Source: an uncultured Bacillota bacterium
Lineage (GTDB): Bacteria > Bacillota_I > Bacilli_A > RF39 > UBA660
Reading direction: 5' to 3'
NCBI GenBank assembly: GCA_947650795.1
Contig: CANSWR010000008.1
Coordinates: forward strand, 1-43,600
Length of the DNA stretch: 43,600 bases
In this document: one piece after another, positions 32,718-42,683 of the stretch
How positions within the stretch are numbered: position 1 is the stretch's first letter
Layout: every line of letters starts with the position of its first letter
Program-made: the position numbers and the translations under genes
Notes under the pieces: generated by a model
What the model was told of the DNA's origin: nothing
Databases searched by the model: none
The model's input: the letters and a program-made list of their open reading frames with translations, nothing else

Positions 32718-33614
32718 ATGAAAAATTTTTATATTGATCTTGGTTCATCGACAATAAAGGTTTATTGCTATGAAGATGAATTAAAACTTATAGAAGAACA
32801 TTCTATTTATTTTAAAAATGATTTTGATGCTGAAAAAGGAATTAGTAAAAGTAATTTAAAAGAGCTATGTGATTACTTTGAAGAAATAAAATCTAAATAT
32901 GATTTAAAATATTATAATACACATATTTTTGTTACTGGTATATTTAGAAATTTAATACAAGAAAGAAAACAAGATTTGATTGAGTTATTTAATGATAAAT
33001 TCGATTTACATTTTAATATTATTAGTCATGGTATTGAAAATTATTATTTAGCAAAAGCAATGGAAAATGACTATAACAATAAGAAAGTTTTAATCATTAA
33101 TATGGGTGGTAAAACTACCGAATTAGTAACTTTTATAGGCACTAAAATAACTGATACAAAAAATTTAAATATAGGTGTTGCTGATTTATTGAATAATTTT
33201 GATAAAGTTAATAATAAATATAGTGGTAATACTGTTGAAGAAATGGAAAACTTTGTTGCTGGAAGACTATCTGATATTGAATTAGATAAAGACTATGATT
33301 GTGCAATATTTACAGGTGGAGAAGAAAGATTTGAATTACTAACAGGATTTAATTTAGTAGATAATACTTTATTTAATGATAATATTCATAAATATATGCT
33401 AAGTTTAGAAGATTACATTAAAGGTACTGAAAAAGTATTTAATGATATTTCACTTGAAGAATTATATGATTTAATGCCATCAAATCCTAAATGGATGGAT
33501 GGTGCAAGAAGTGGTGCAATTATCCCATTAGTATTATTTAAAATGGCAAATGTAAAATGGATTATTCCATCTGATTTAAATTTAATTAATGGTGTCATTA
33601 ATGATTTAAAATAA
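32718..33614 (+). CDS. Divergent Ppx/GppA-like (ASKHA) phosphatase
   Basis: A 298-residue protein of the exopolyphosphatase/guanosine-pentaphosphatase superfamily. The phosphate-1 loop is 'YIDLGSSTIKVY' (5-16), then 'VTGIFRN' (equivalent to the TEA-VRDA region), 'IISHGIENYYLAKAM' (equivalent to the GEEEA region, where one Glu remains), phosphate-2 'IINMGGKTTEL', and 'AIFTGGEERF'. Only the two-domain core is present. Family members hydrolyse polyphosphate or pppGpp; the altered catalytic loop makes the true substrate uncertain. AGGAG precedes the ATG. It is 24 bases upstream of the AdSS-like gene, clearly one operon. Confidence 0.75.
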   Translation: MKNFYIDLGSSTIKVYCYEDELKLIEEHSIYFKNDFDAEKGISKSNLKELCDYFEEIKSKYDLKYYNTHIFVTGIFRNLIQERKQDLIELFNDKFDLHFNIISHGIENYYLAKAMENDYNNKKVLIINMGGKTTELVTFIGTKITDTKNLNIGVADLLNNFDKVNNKYSGNTVEEMENFVAGRLSDIELDKDYDCAIFTGGEERFELLTGFNLVDNTLFNDNIHKYMLSLEDYIKGTEKVFNDISLEELYDLMPSNPKWMDGARSGAIIPLVLFKMANVKWIIPSDLNLINGVINDLK

Positions 33615-33638
33615 TACTTATCTTAGGGGGATTAAGGT

Positions 33639-35012
33639 ATGATAAAAAATGTAATATCTGTAATAGATGGTGCAGCAGGAAGTTGTGGTAAAGCTAAAGT
33701 AATTGGTGAAATAGCAACTGATAAATCTATAAAACTTGGTGCATCAGTAACAAATTGTATGCCAAATGCAGGTCATACTTTTGTTGATGAAAAAGGTAAT
33801 TCAACTATTTTTAGAAATATTCCTGTTGCTTCAGTCAATCCAGATACTGAATTATTTATTGGTCCTGGATCTGCTATTGATATGGAAGTATTTAAAGGAG
33901 AATATGAGCAAGTTAGTAAATATTTAGGAGAAAGAAAAATTTATGTTCATGAAATGGTTCCTTTAGTAGATGAAAGACATAAACAATATGAAAGAGAACA
34001 TATTAAAAGTGGTTCAACATTTAAAGGTTGTGGAGCAGTTACTCAGGAAAAAGTAATAAGGGATAAAAAACTAGAATTTTTTAAAACATTTAAAAATGCA
34101 ATTGTTTGTTCTAACTCTGAATGGCTAGAAAGGTTATATCAACATTTAGATAATCCTTTAGAATATATTATTCTAGAAGGCTCACAAGGAGCTGATTTAG
34201 ACTTAAATCATAGCGGGAATTATCCTTATGTAACAAGCAGAAATGTTTCTACATCTCAACTACTTGCAGACTCAGGAATATCAGCAGAGCGATTACTTCA
34301 AACAATTATGGTAATTCGACCTTTTCCAATAAGAATAAGTAATATTACTAAATCAGGAGAATTTATTTATACAGGCAATTATGGTAAAGGTGAAGAACTT
34401 ACATGGACACAAATCAATTTAGCATCTATGTATGGAAGTTATCCTTATAATGGTGATGCAGAATGTCTACCTTATAATATTAATTTAAGTCGTGTAAAAA
34501 AATTAATTAGTCAATGCCCTGAAATATATTTAAAACAATTATTTGGTAATAATTTTAGGAATATAAAAGTTAGTGATTTAAAAATATTACAAATATTAGA
34601 ACTCGAAAGATTAGTATATAAATCAAAAGGATTTAGTGATTATGAATCTCATTTTTTAGAATTGGAGATGTTTGATAAAGATTTTCCTAATAACACTATA
34701 TTTGATCAATCCGAGCAAACAACAGTTACTAAAATGGAAAGAAGAGTGTTTGATTTAGATATCGCAAAATTAAAAAATAATATGCGCATAAATACTCCAT
34801 CAAGTTTATATTTAAACTTCTTTCAACATTTGGGATTAGATTTTCAAAATGAAAGTGGTGGATTTGAAGATTACTACTTTAATCGTTACTTAAGAGAATA
34901 TTTTAATTGGTTAGAAACAAATACTGGTGTAGAAATATCTGCTTTAGGAACTGGTGCTAAAAATGGAGAAAGAATTTTAAAAAAACAATTAATTATGCCT
35001 ATAAAAAGATGA
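33639..35012 (+). CDS. Divergent adenylosuccinate synthetase-like protein
   Basis: A 457-residue member of the PurA family. Recognisable are the N-terminal loop 'DGAAGSCGKAK' (10-20, PurA QWGDEGKGK), 'NAGHT' (43-47, with the catalytic His46), 'ILEGSQGADLDLNHSG' (PurA FEGAQGTLLDIDHG) and 'YPYVTSRN' (195-202), and the C-terminal 'TGVEISALGTGAKNGERIL'. PurA makes adenylosuccinate from IMP, aspartate and GTP. Here the catalytic Asp of PurA (E. coli Asp13) aligns with Ser15, and the next Glu with Cys16. Loss of that Asp is, as I recall, also a feature of phage PurZ, which acts on dGMP. The housekeeping function is therefore unlikely. AGGGGG precedes the ATG. Confidence 0.85.
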   Translation: MIKNVISVIDGAAGSCGKAKVIGEIATDKSIKLGASVTNCMPNAGHTFVDEKGNSTIFRNIPVASVNPDTELFIGPGSAIDMEVFKGEYEQVSKYLGERKIYVHEMVPLVDERHKQYEREHIKSGSTFKGCGAVTQEKVIRDKKLEFFKTFKNAIVCSNSEWLERLYQHLDNPLEYIILEGSQGADLDLNHSGNYPYVTSRNVSTSQLLADSGISAERLLQTIMVIRPFPIRISNITKSGEFIYTGNYGKGEELTWTQINLASMYGSYPYNGDAECLPYNINLSRVKKLISQCPEIYLKQLFGNNFRNIKVSDLKILQILELERLVYKSKGFSDYESHFLELEMFDKDFPNNTIFDQSEQTTVTKMERRVFDLDIAKLKNNMRINTPSSLYLNFFQHLGLDFQNESGGFEDYYFNRYLREYFNWLETNTGVEISALGTGAKNGERILKKQLIMPIKR

Positions 35013-35048
35013 TTTTAAACATTATCGTTCAAAATCATCTTTGTTTTT
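35003..35048. terminator. Bidirectional terminator between AdSS-like and mob genes
   Basis: AAAGATGATTTT (35005-35016) and AAAATCATCTTT (35031-35042) pair perfectly, followed by GTTTTTT; the minus-strand reading also ends in Ts. The AdSS-like stop lies in the left arm and the relaxase stop in the loop. Confidence 0.88.
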
Positions 35049-36359
35049 TGAATTGTTTTGAATAATATCAATATCACTATCATCTAGTATATCTTCACTA
35101 TATAAATCATTTATGAAATCATCATATTTATCATTAAAGAAGAATTTGTTTTGTAAAAATTCTATAAACTTTTTCCATAATTCTTTAAAGTAATCAACTA
35201 TTTTTTGTAATTCTGATACCTTATCTTCTAACTCATCAATAGTTTCGTTAGCATCATTTAAGTCATATTCTAATTCTTCAATTCTATCATCACGAGTTTT
35301 TATTTTCTTTTTCAAGTTTCTAACTTCATTTGAATGTTCTCTTAAATCATCTTCGTATTTTTTTAAGATTATATTTATATCATTTGCATTTCGTAAATTA
35401 GAAGTTGTGTCGCTAGTTTGCTCTATGTATTTTTTGATTTTGTTAATTTCTTCACTAGAAATAGAGTAGTTATTTTTATTTATAATAGTAGGTTTTAAAT
35501 TATCAATAATATCATTAATCTCACTAGATTTATTTCGTAATTCGTCAGTTTTACTATTTAATTCTTTGAGTTGCTTTTTATATTTTTCTTGTTCTCGTTT
35601 AAACTTTTTATATTCATTCATATTAGCTACATTAATATCAACATTCCTACCTTCTTCTTTTTCCTTAAGAGTGTAGTTTAAATGATAAATTCTATTAAAC
35701 GAATTAATACAATATTCTCTCATTTTATCTTGGATATTTACTAAACTTGTCTTATTAAACACATCAGATTTACCAACTTGTTTAGACATACCATTTTTCA
35801 TTCCATCTTTAAAAGGAACTCCAACAATATGTAAATGAGGACTAGATTCGTCAAAATGAATAGTGGCATTTGCTATTTTAAAGTTAGGTACAACTTCTTC
35901 TAAATCTAATATTTGTTCTTTAAAAACTTCAATCATTTTTTTCTTAAACTTATCATCTTTATCAGTCCAAAAGTCCATATCTCCAAGTTCAATAATAATC
36001 TCACAAGCAAGATCTCTTTTGTTATCATTTGAAATATGATTAAAATAATTTTCTATCTTTCTATCATTTCTAGTTTGCTTTTCGTTGTATTTAATTTTTG
36101 CATCTTCAAATAAATCTAAATATAAACTTTTAGTATCTTCTACAATAGATGAAGTACCTTTAATCGTACAAATTAATTCTTGTTCTTCATCATATTTTCG
36201 TAAGTTATGTTTATCAACTTTTGATAATTGTTGATGGTTTTGGATAGCATTATTAGATAGAGAAGTAGTTCCAGTTTCAGTATTTTTTACACTTCTTCTT
36301 GCTTTTTTTGATTTATTTTTATCATTACTTAAATGTAATGAATAAGATAATTCTTCCAT
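35022..36359 (-). CDS. mobV: MobV/Pre-type relaxase (mobilisation protein)
   Basis: A 445-residue relaxase of the MobV family, which nicks oriT and leads transfer using a helper conjugation system. The N-terminal motif 'HNLRKY' (51-56) and the metal-binding motif 'HFDESSPHLHIVG' (168-180; His168, Glu171, His175, His177) are clear. A long C-terminal coiled coil follows (about 245-410). AAAGGGGG precedes the ATG. Its promoter at 36398-36426 is next to two adjoining stem-loops that may be oriT, the same arrangement as in pMV158-type plasmids. No partitioning or replication gene is adjacent. Confidence 0.92.
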   Translation of the reverse strand: MEELSYSLHLSNDKNKSKKARRSVKNTETGTTSLSNNAIQNHQQLSKVDKHNLRKYDEEQELICTIKGTSSIVEDTKSLYLDLFEDAKIKYNEKQTRNDRKIENYFNHISNDNKRDLACEIIIELGDMDFWTDKDDKFKKKMIEVFKEQILDLEEVVPNFKIANATIHFDESSPHLHIVGVPFKDGMKNGMSKQVGKSDVFNKTSLVNIQDKMREYCINSFNRIYHLNYTLKEKEEGRNVDINVANMNEYKKFKREQEKYKKQLKELNSKTDELRNKSSEINDIIDNLKPTIINKNNYSISSEEINKIKKYIEQTSDTTSNLRNANDINIILKKYEDDLREHSNEVRNLKKKIKTRDDRIEELEYDLNDANETIDELEDKVSELQKIVDYFKELWKKFIEFLQNKFFFNDKYDDFINDLYSEDILDDSDIDIIQNNSKNKDDFER

Positions 36360-36397
36360 AAATTCATAACCCCCTTTGTTAGAATAGAGTCCTACTA

Positions 36398-36426
36398 TTT
36401 ATAATAGGATAATTTTGCTCTGTCAA
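36398..36426 (-). promoter_or_regulatory. Promoter of the mob gene
   Basis: On the minus strand TTGACA (36426-36421), spacer of 17, TATAAA (36403-36398). The start point would be near 36391. Confidence 0.7.
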
Positions 36427-36435
36427 AATCTCTAA

Positions 36436-36495
36436 CCCCCTATATATTTTGACACAAGTATCAAAATATGGGGGCTAAGGTTTAGGCAACCTTAG
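36436..36495. other. Candidate oriT: two adjoining stem-loops
   Basis: CCCC...ATATTTTGA pairs with TCAAAATAT...GGGG (36436-36474) and is directly followed by CTAAGGTT-TAGGC-AACCTTAG (36475-36495). They lie just upstream of the mob promoter, where MobV relaxases act. I see no match to a known nic sequence. Confidence 0.5.
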
Positions 36496-36720
36496 AATCT
36501 ATGAAAATTATTCAAGTAATTGCAAACTATTGTAAGCAATTATTTCATAATTTTATCAACAAACTTTTCCCACTTTCATTGTCTTTCGACAACAAAACGT
36601 GTTCGTTTGTTTTTACTTTTTTTAGAAAAAAGTTAACAAAAAATCTTTTGTTGATTGGTAACTTCAAAACGAAAAATATTATTTTTGTTTTAAAGTTTTT
36701 CCATTATTACTCTTACTTTT
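36496..36720. other. AT-rich noncoding stretch
   Basis: A plus-strand open frame at 36501-36725 has no ribosome site and an unusual Phe/Lys-rich composition; I regard it as noncoding. No further feature is visible. Confidence 0.4.
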
Positions 36721-36745
36721 GTTAGTCAAGAATCAAGACAAGCAA

Positions 36746-36766
<21 letters not shown>
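36721..36766. repeat. 12-bp perfect inverted repeat downstream of the recombinase
   Basis: GTTAGTCAAGAA (36721-36732) and TTCTTGACTAAC (36755-36766), with CAAC-TATC-GTTG in between. It overlaps the stop of the small ORF; T-rich sequence follows on the plus strand only. Confidence 0.6.
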
Positions 36767-38636
<1,870 letters not shown>

Positions 38637-38668
38637 TTAGATTTAATCAAGTTTAATTACAAAATAAA

Positions 38669-38761
38669 TACCAATATCACTATTGGTACAAATATAAAGC
38701 AAGAAAAAGTCCATATAGATAAATTAGATATAACTTTATCATTAGGACTTTAAAATAGTAT
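38669..38761. other. Two hairpins upstream of the defective recombinase
   Basis: TACCAATA-TCAC-TATTGGTA (38669-38688) and AAAGTCC...GGACTTT (38706-38761). The first belongs to the hairpin family also seen at the element ends. Confidence 0.5.
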
Positions 38762-38791
38762 ATTTCAAATTAAAATAATTAATTGTTGAAT

Positions 38792-38836
38792 AGAGAAACT
38801 ACTGATTATATAATCAAAACTAGTTTCTCTTTATTA
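38792..38836. terminator. Terminator-like hairpin after the 251-aa gene
   Basis: AGAGAAACTA and TAGTTTCTCT pair perfectly, with GATTATATAATC inside; TTTATT follows on the plus strand. Confidence 0.6.
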
Positions 38837-39589
38837 ATTAACAAAATCATAACTATTTACTTTTATTTTACTTCTACAATATGGTTTTCTTTCTTCTAAA
38901 GGTACTTTACTACATATTGACTTTAACTCTTCTTTTAATCTTAATTCCTTATCTGAAACCATAAATGGACTTTGTTTCCAATCTATATACTTTTCTAATT
39001 GTTCATCATATACTTTTTTTGGTATTTGATAAATTTTGTAATCATGTAAAATATAATCGTAGAAAGTTTCATAAATATTAAATTTGGAAGTGGTAATTGT
39101 TCTATAAAGTTGGCTTTCAATTGCATCATAATTACATGCTTGCACTAATATATCTTTTAATACTCTATCTCTTCCAAGTGAGTTCCTATTAGTATCTTGA
39201 ATTCCAGTGACCTGTGAAAAATCTACTATTTCACTTTTCCAATCCCAAATACCATATTTACTTTTATAAACATTAATTAAATATCTAACTAAATAAAGTC
39301 TCATTTTTTGTTCTTTTAAATGAACATCATAAGTTTTAGTAGTTAAAGATTTTTCCCAACTAATTAAGCTATTTAAATATTCATCTTTAGAGGAATATCG
39401 TACATCTGCTCCAGGTGTAAAATAATGAGTAAAAAATGGTATAACAAATCCCCCAGCATGAGCAACGCTAGCATATCTCTCTACATCAAATAAGGATCCA
39501 TCTGGGGTAATATATGTACCTCTAGGCCAAATTATATTTGGAGTAGTTTTTCCGTATTGCTCTACATATTTATCATAAAAATAAGTCAT
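38834..39589 (-). CDS. Unknown 251-aa protein of the second element
   Basis: I do not recognise this protein. It is soluble-looking, rich in Tyr, Asp, Lys and aromatic residues, with no signal peptide, membrane segment or obvious catalytic motif. The N-terminal half has 'NIIWPRGTYITPDGSLFDVE' and 'YASVAHAGGFVIPFFTHYF'; the C-terminal half is helical and ends with two cysteines ('SICSKVPLEERKPYCRSK'). GGAGGAAA precedes the ATG, and a near-consensus promoter lies 28 bases upstream. It stands alone as a cargo gene between the two recombinases, where defence and resistance genes are often found; function not inferred. Confidence 0.75.
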   Translation of the reverse strand: MTYFYDKYVEQYGKTTPNIIWPRGTYITPDGSLFDVERYASVAHAGGFVIPFFTHYFTPGADVRYSSKDEYLNSLISWEKSLTTKTYDVHLKEQKMRLYLVRYLINVYKSKYGIWDWKSEIVDFSQVTGIQDTNRNSLGRDRVLKDILVQACNYDAIESQLYRTITTSKFNIYETFYDYILHDYKIYQIPKKVYDEQLEKYIDWKQSPFMVSDKELRLKEELKSICSKVPLEERKPYCRSKIKVNSYDFVN

Positions 39590-39616
39590 AATTTATTTCC
39601 TCCTTGTGTACCAAGT

Positions 39617-39645
39617 ATTATAGCACAAATGAATTTTACTAACAA
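39617..39645 (-). promoter_or_regulatory. Promoter of the 251-aa cargo gene
   Basis: On the minus strand TTGTTA, a 17-bp spacer and TATAAT, with an extended -10 (TGCTATAAT). Confidence 0.75.
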
Positions 39646-39779
39646 TAAAAATTTTAAACCTATTAGTATTGAGTAAAAATATATGAAATTATATACTAAT
39701 ATAAACGCTAATAAAATTAGGTATAATTAAAAATTGAAGCAACATTTTTATCAATAAAACACCAAATATTTTATCCTTA

Positions 39780-39807
39780 TTTACTATAAGCAATCAAGTG
39801 ATATAAT
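39780..39807 (+). promoter_or_regulatory. Promoter of a short structured RNA
   Basis: TTTACT, 16-bp spacer, TATAAT, just before the transcript at 39814. Confidence 0.55.
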
Positions 39808-39813
39808 ATAGTA

Positions 39814-39871
39814 GAATATGAAATAATTGTATATAGTAGTACTACTTCTAAATGTAAGTAGTGCTTTTTTC
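39814..39871 (+). ncRNA. Candidate short regulatory RNA
   Basis: About 58 nt between a promoter and an intrinsic terminator: AGTACTACTT and AAGTAGTGCT pair (39838-39865), followed by TTTTTC. In addition GAATATGAAA (39814-39823) is inverted at TTTCATATTC (39868-39877), so the whole RNA can fold back on itself. There is no ORF. It could be an antisense-like or copy-control RNA of the element. Confidence 0.5.
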
Positions 39872-39877
39872 ATATTC

Positions 39878-40311
39878 AAATATCTACATCTTCATTAATA
39901 TTTTTCTTCGAAAAGTATGGCCATATTTACGACCATCAATTCATTATAATTTCTAAAATTTATAATCAAAAATCTTAAAATATTTCTTTAAAAAAGTGTT
40001 TACGATTGTCATACACCTTTTTAGAAGTCTTTATTTATAAGGATTTTAAAAATTTATATTGTATACGATTGTATAACAATTATAGAAAGTGTATACACTT
40101 GTATTTTTTCTAATTTCCTATAAAATAAGGGAAAACTAGCTACTGGCTAGTTCTTTGTAAACAGGTTTATCCTGCTTTTATTTTGTTTTGATTATTTTAG
40201 AAAAAGTGATATTTCTATAGCCATAACTTCGGCCGTAACTACGTCTATGATTTTACATACTTTTATAATTTTGATAACTATTATTTAGTTGTCTTTTTTT
40301 TATTTGTGGGG
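39878..40311. promoter_or_regulatory. Gene-free region with three related palindromes
   Basis: GTGTTTACGATTGTCATACAC (39996-40016), a second palindrome around TATACGATTGTATAAC (40062-40077) and GTGTATACAC (40089-40098) are similar near-palindromes within 100 bp. Further hairpins follow: AACTAGC-TACTG-GCTAGTT (40134-40152) and CAGG-TTTAT-CCTG with CTTTTATTTT (40162-40185, terminator-like). The cluster could bind a regulator or recombinase. No gene is seen. Confidence 0.5.
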
Positions 40312-40340
40312 CTGTAATAAAATGATAAGTGCAGTATAAT
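40312..40340 (+). promoter_or_regulatory. Promoter of the recombinase operon
   Basis: CTGTAA, 17-bp spacer, TATAAT at 40335-40340, about 78 bases upstream of the small ORF. Confidence 0.4.
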
Positions 40341-40417
40341 TTCTTTAAGATATTTAAAAGAAAGTTGGTGCATAACTATGATATGAATTGTTTAAGAATT
40401 TAAAGGGGGAATAATTT

Positions 40418-40603
40418 ATGCAAGAAAGAAGTGATAAAAAGTTTGAACATCTAAAAAAATATGTAGCAGAAATTGCTTTATTAGAATTTATTAAAGATAA
40501 TAACTTAATCGATATTAACGAATACAAAAAAATCAAAAATAAAATTGATAATGAATATGCAAAATATAATAAGCTAAACAATTCAAAATATAGTTTTGCA
40601 TAA
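40418..40603 (+). CDS. Small accessory ORF before the intact recombinase
   Basis: A 61-residue helical, charged protein ('FEHLKKYVAEIALLEFIKDN', 'YKKIKNKIDNEYAKYNKL') with a strong ribosome site (AAAGGGGG). It lies 52 bases upstream of the serine recombinase, the same position as the 59-residue ORF in the first element, though the sequences differ. A role in regulating or directing recombination is inference. Confidence 0.65.
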   Translation: MQERSDKKFEHLKKYVAEIALLEFIKDNNLIDINEYKKIKNKIDNEYAKYNKLNNSKYSFA

Positions 40604-40655
40604 CTAAAATACTATTTGAAATATGCTATTATTCAACAATTATAGAAAGGAAGAA

Positions 40656-42485
40656 ATGAATAATAAAAATGTTGAAGTAATAGCACCAACTTCTAAAACA
40701 ATGTGCTTAAAAGAAACTAAAGAAAAGAAAATGATTAAGGCCTGTGCTTATTGTCGTGTTAGTACAGATAATGAAGATCAGAAAACAAGTTATGATTCAC
40801 AACGAATACATTACAAAAATATGATTGAAGAAAATCCTGACTATGAATTTGTAGGAATATATGCTGATGAGGGTATAACTGGTACACAAACTAAAAAGAG
40901 AGAACAATTTAATCAAATGATGAATGATGCCTTGAATGGCAAGATTGATTTAATATTAGCAAAATCTATATCAAGGTTTGCTCGGAATACTGTTGATACT
41001 TTAAATTGTGTAAGATTATTAAGAGAACATAATGTAGATGTCTTTTTTGAGAAAGAAAACATCCATACTCTAGGATTATCAAATGAATTATTTTTAACTT
41101 TATATAGTGCTTTTGCTCAAGCTGAAAGTGAATCAATATCAGAAAATGTAAAAGCAGGTGTAAGAATGAAAATGAAACGTGGAGAATTGGTTGGTAAGTA
41201 TGCTCCCTTTGGATATTTATACGACAAAGAAAAAAATATAATAATACCAGATGAAAGCAAGAAAGATATTGTTACTTATATTTTTAAAGAATATTCTAAA
41301 GGTGTAGGTTTTAGAACGATTGCTCTCAATCTTAATAGTTTAGGAATACTTAGTCCTTCTAATTTAAAATGGTGTCATGCTTCGGTTAGAAGAATAATTG
41401 TAAATGAAAAATATGTTGGAGATTTAAAGACTGGAAAATATTATACTGAAAATGTTTTAACTCATAAAAAGAAAGTCAATTACGGAGAAAAAGAACAGTT
41501 TTTTACAACTAATCATCATGAACCCATTATCTCTCGTGAATTATGGGATAAGTGTCAAGAAATACTAAATATAAGAAGTAAAATCATTAAGCCAGATGGG
41601 AATAGAGATAAGTTTAGTAGAAAGTATCCATTCAGTAGTAAAATCTTTTGTGGGATATGTGGAGAGAGATTTATCAGACGTTCTTATAAAATCAGAAGTA
41701 ATGGAAAAGAAGTTGCTTATTGGATATGTAGAAGTCATCGAAATAAAATTGAGTGTTCTAATCTTATTCACTACAAACAAGAAGAATTAGAAGATATATT
41801 TGTACTTGCTTATAACAAACTATTTCAAGATAGTGATAGATACATCAATTCATTTATGCAAAAAGTAAATGAAGTCATCAATGATAATCAAAATTATACT
41901 AATCAAAAAAATATACAAGAAGAAATCACTAAACTTGAAAATAAGTTATCTAATCTCATTGATTTACAACTAGATGGCTCTATTTCAAAAGAAATACTAA
42001 ATCAGAAAAATCAAGAGATTACTAATCAAATTAAAGAATATGAGCAACAACTAAAAAATACTGAAAAGATAGAATTCACAAGAAAACAAAAACTAGAACA
42101 AATTGATAAAATATCTAATATTCTAAAACAGTATAAAGGACTTACTAAATTTAATGAAGAAGTTTTTAATAGTTTAGTTGATAAAATCATTATTGGCGAA
42201 AAATTAGAAAATGGAACAGAAGATTTTTACAAGATTAAGTTTATTCTTAAAACTGGAGAATTAGTGAGTGAAAATCTACCGAATGGAAAACTGGATATTG
42301 GTACTAACTTTGGTAAATATGGTTTTACAATCACTAAACAAGAACTAGAAGAGAAGGAAGATAGTGTGTCTGCCTATGTATTACAACGGCACCCTTATGT
42401 AGATTCCAGCAATTTTCTTTTCTTCATTCATAAATCAAAATCCTTTCTTATTCTTCATCAAAAAAGAGGCGACAAAGACACTTAA
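40656..42485 (+). CDS. Large serine recombinase (integrase) of the second element
   Basis: A 609-residue large serine recombinase with an intact active site: 'ACAYCRVSTDNEDQ' carries Arg34 and the nucleophile Ser36, followed by 'LAKSISRFARNTVD', a recombinase domain (about 180-290), a zinc ribbon ('IFCGICGERFIRR' to 'CRSHRNKIEC') and a coiled coil (about 410-485). The start at 40656 is chosen because AAAGGAAG lies six bases upstream; an ATG 33 bases earlier has no ribosome site. It is the most likely integrase of the 10.5-kb element. The last ~40 residues are atypically hydrophobic. Confidence 0.92.
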   Translation: MNNKNVEVIAPTSKTMCLKETKEKKMIKACAYCRVSTDNEDQKTSYDSQRIHYKNMIEENPDYEFVGIYADEGITGTQTKKREQFNQMMNDALNGKIDLILAKSISRFARNTVDTLNCVRLLREHNVDVFFEKENIHTLGLSNELFLTLYSAFAQAESESISENVKAGVRMKMKRGELVGKYAPFGYLYDKEKNIIIPDESKKDIVTYIFKEYSKGVGFRTIALNLNSLGILSPSNLKWCHASVRRIIVNEKYVGDLKTGKYYTENVLTHKKKVNYGEKEQFFTTNHHEPIISRELWDKCQEILNIRSKIIKPDGNRDKFSRKYPFSSKIFCGICGERFIRRSYKIRSNGKEVAYWICRSHRNKIECSNLIHYKQEELEDIFVLAYNKLFQDSDRYINSFMQKVNEVINDNQNYTNQKNIQEEITKLENKLSNLIDLQLDGSISKEILNQKNQEITNQIKEYEQQLKNTEKIEFTRKQKLEQIDKISNILKQYKGLTKFNEEVFNSLVDKIIIGEKLENGTEDFYKIKFILKTGELVSENLPNGKLDIGTNFGKYGFTITKQELEEKEDSVSAYVLQRHPYVDSSNFLFFIHKSKSFLILHQKRGDKDT

Positions 42486-42511
42486 ATTGGTTTTATGTCT
42501 TTGACACCTCT
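42465..42511 (+). terminator. Stem-loop overlapping the recombinase stop
   Basis: AGAGG..CAAAGACA and TGTCTTTG..CCTCT pair around the TAA at 42483-42485. The T-run is weak, so this is a probable terminator or attenuator. Confidence 0.5.
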
Positions 42512-42683
42512 AAATTTCTATCAGTTGTTTAATTATTTTGTTTTATATTAACCCCTCAAAAACATAAAACTTCTTTTATTGCTTTCCTATTATAAAGAGT
42601 TTGTAGTTAAAGTCAAGACATAATTACCATTTTTTACCTATTTAAAGGCGATTTTAAGGGAAGTTAGTACAAATGCTTATATT

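Noticed and set aside
36501-36725. Plus-strand open frame of 74 codons in the mob region
   Set aside because: No ribosome site, Phe/Lys-rich composition typical of random AT-rich DNA, and it begins right after the candidate oriT hairpins.
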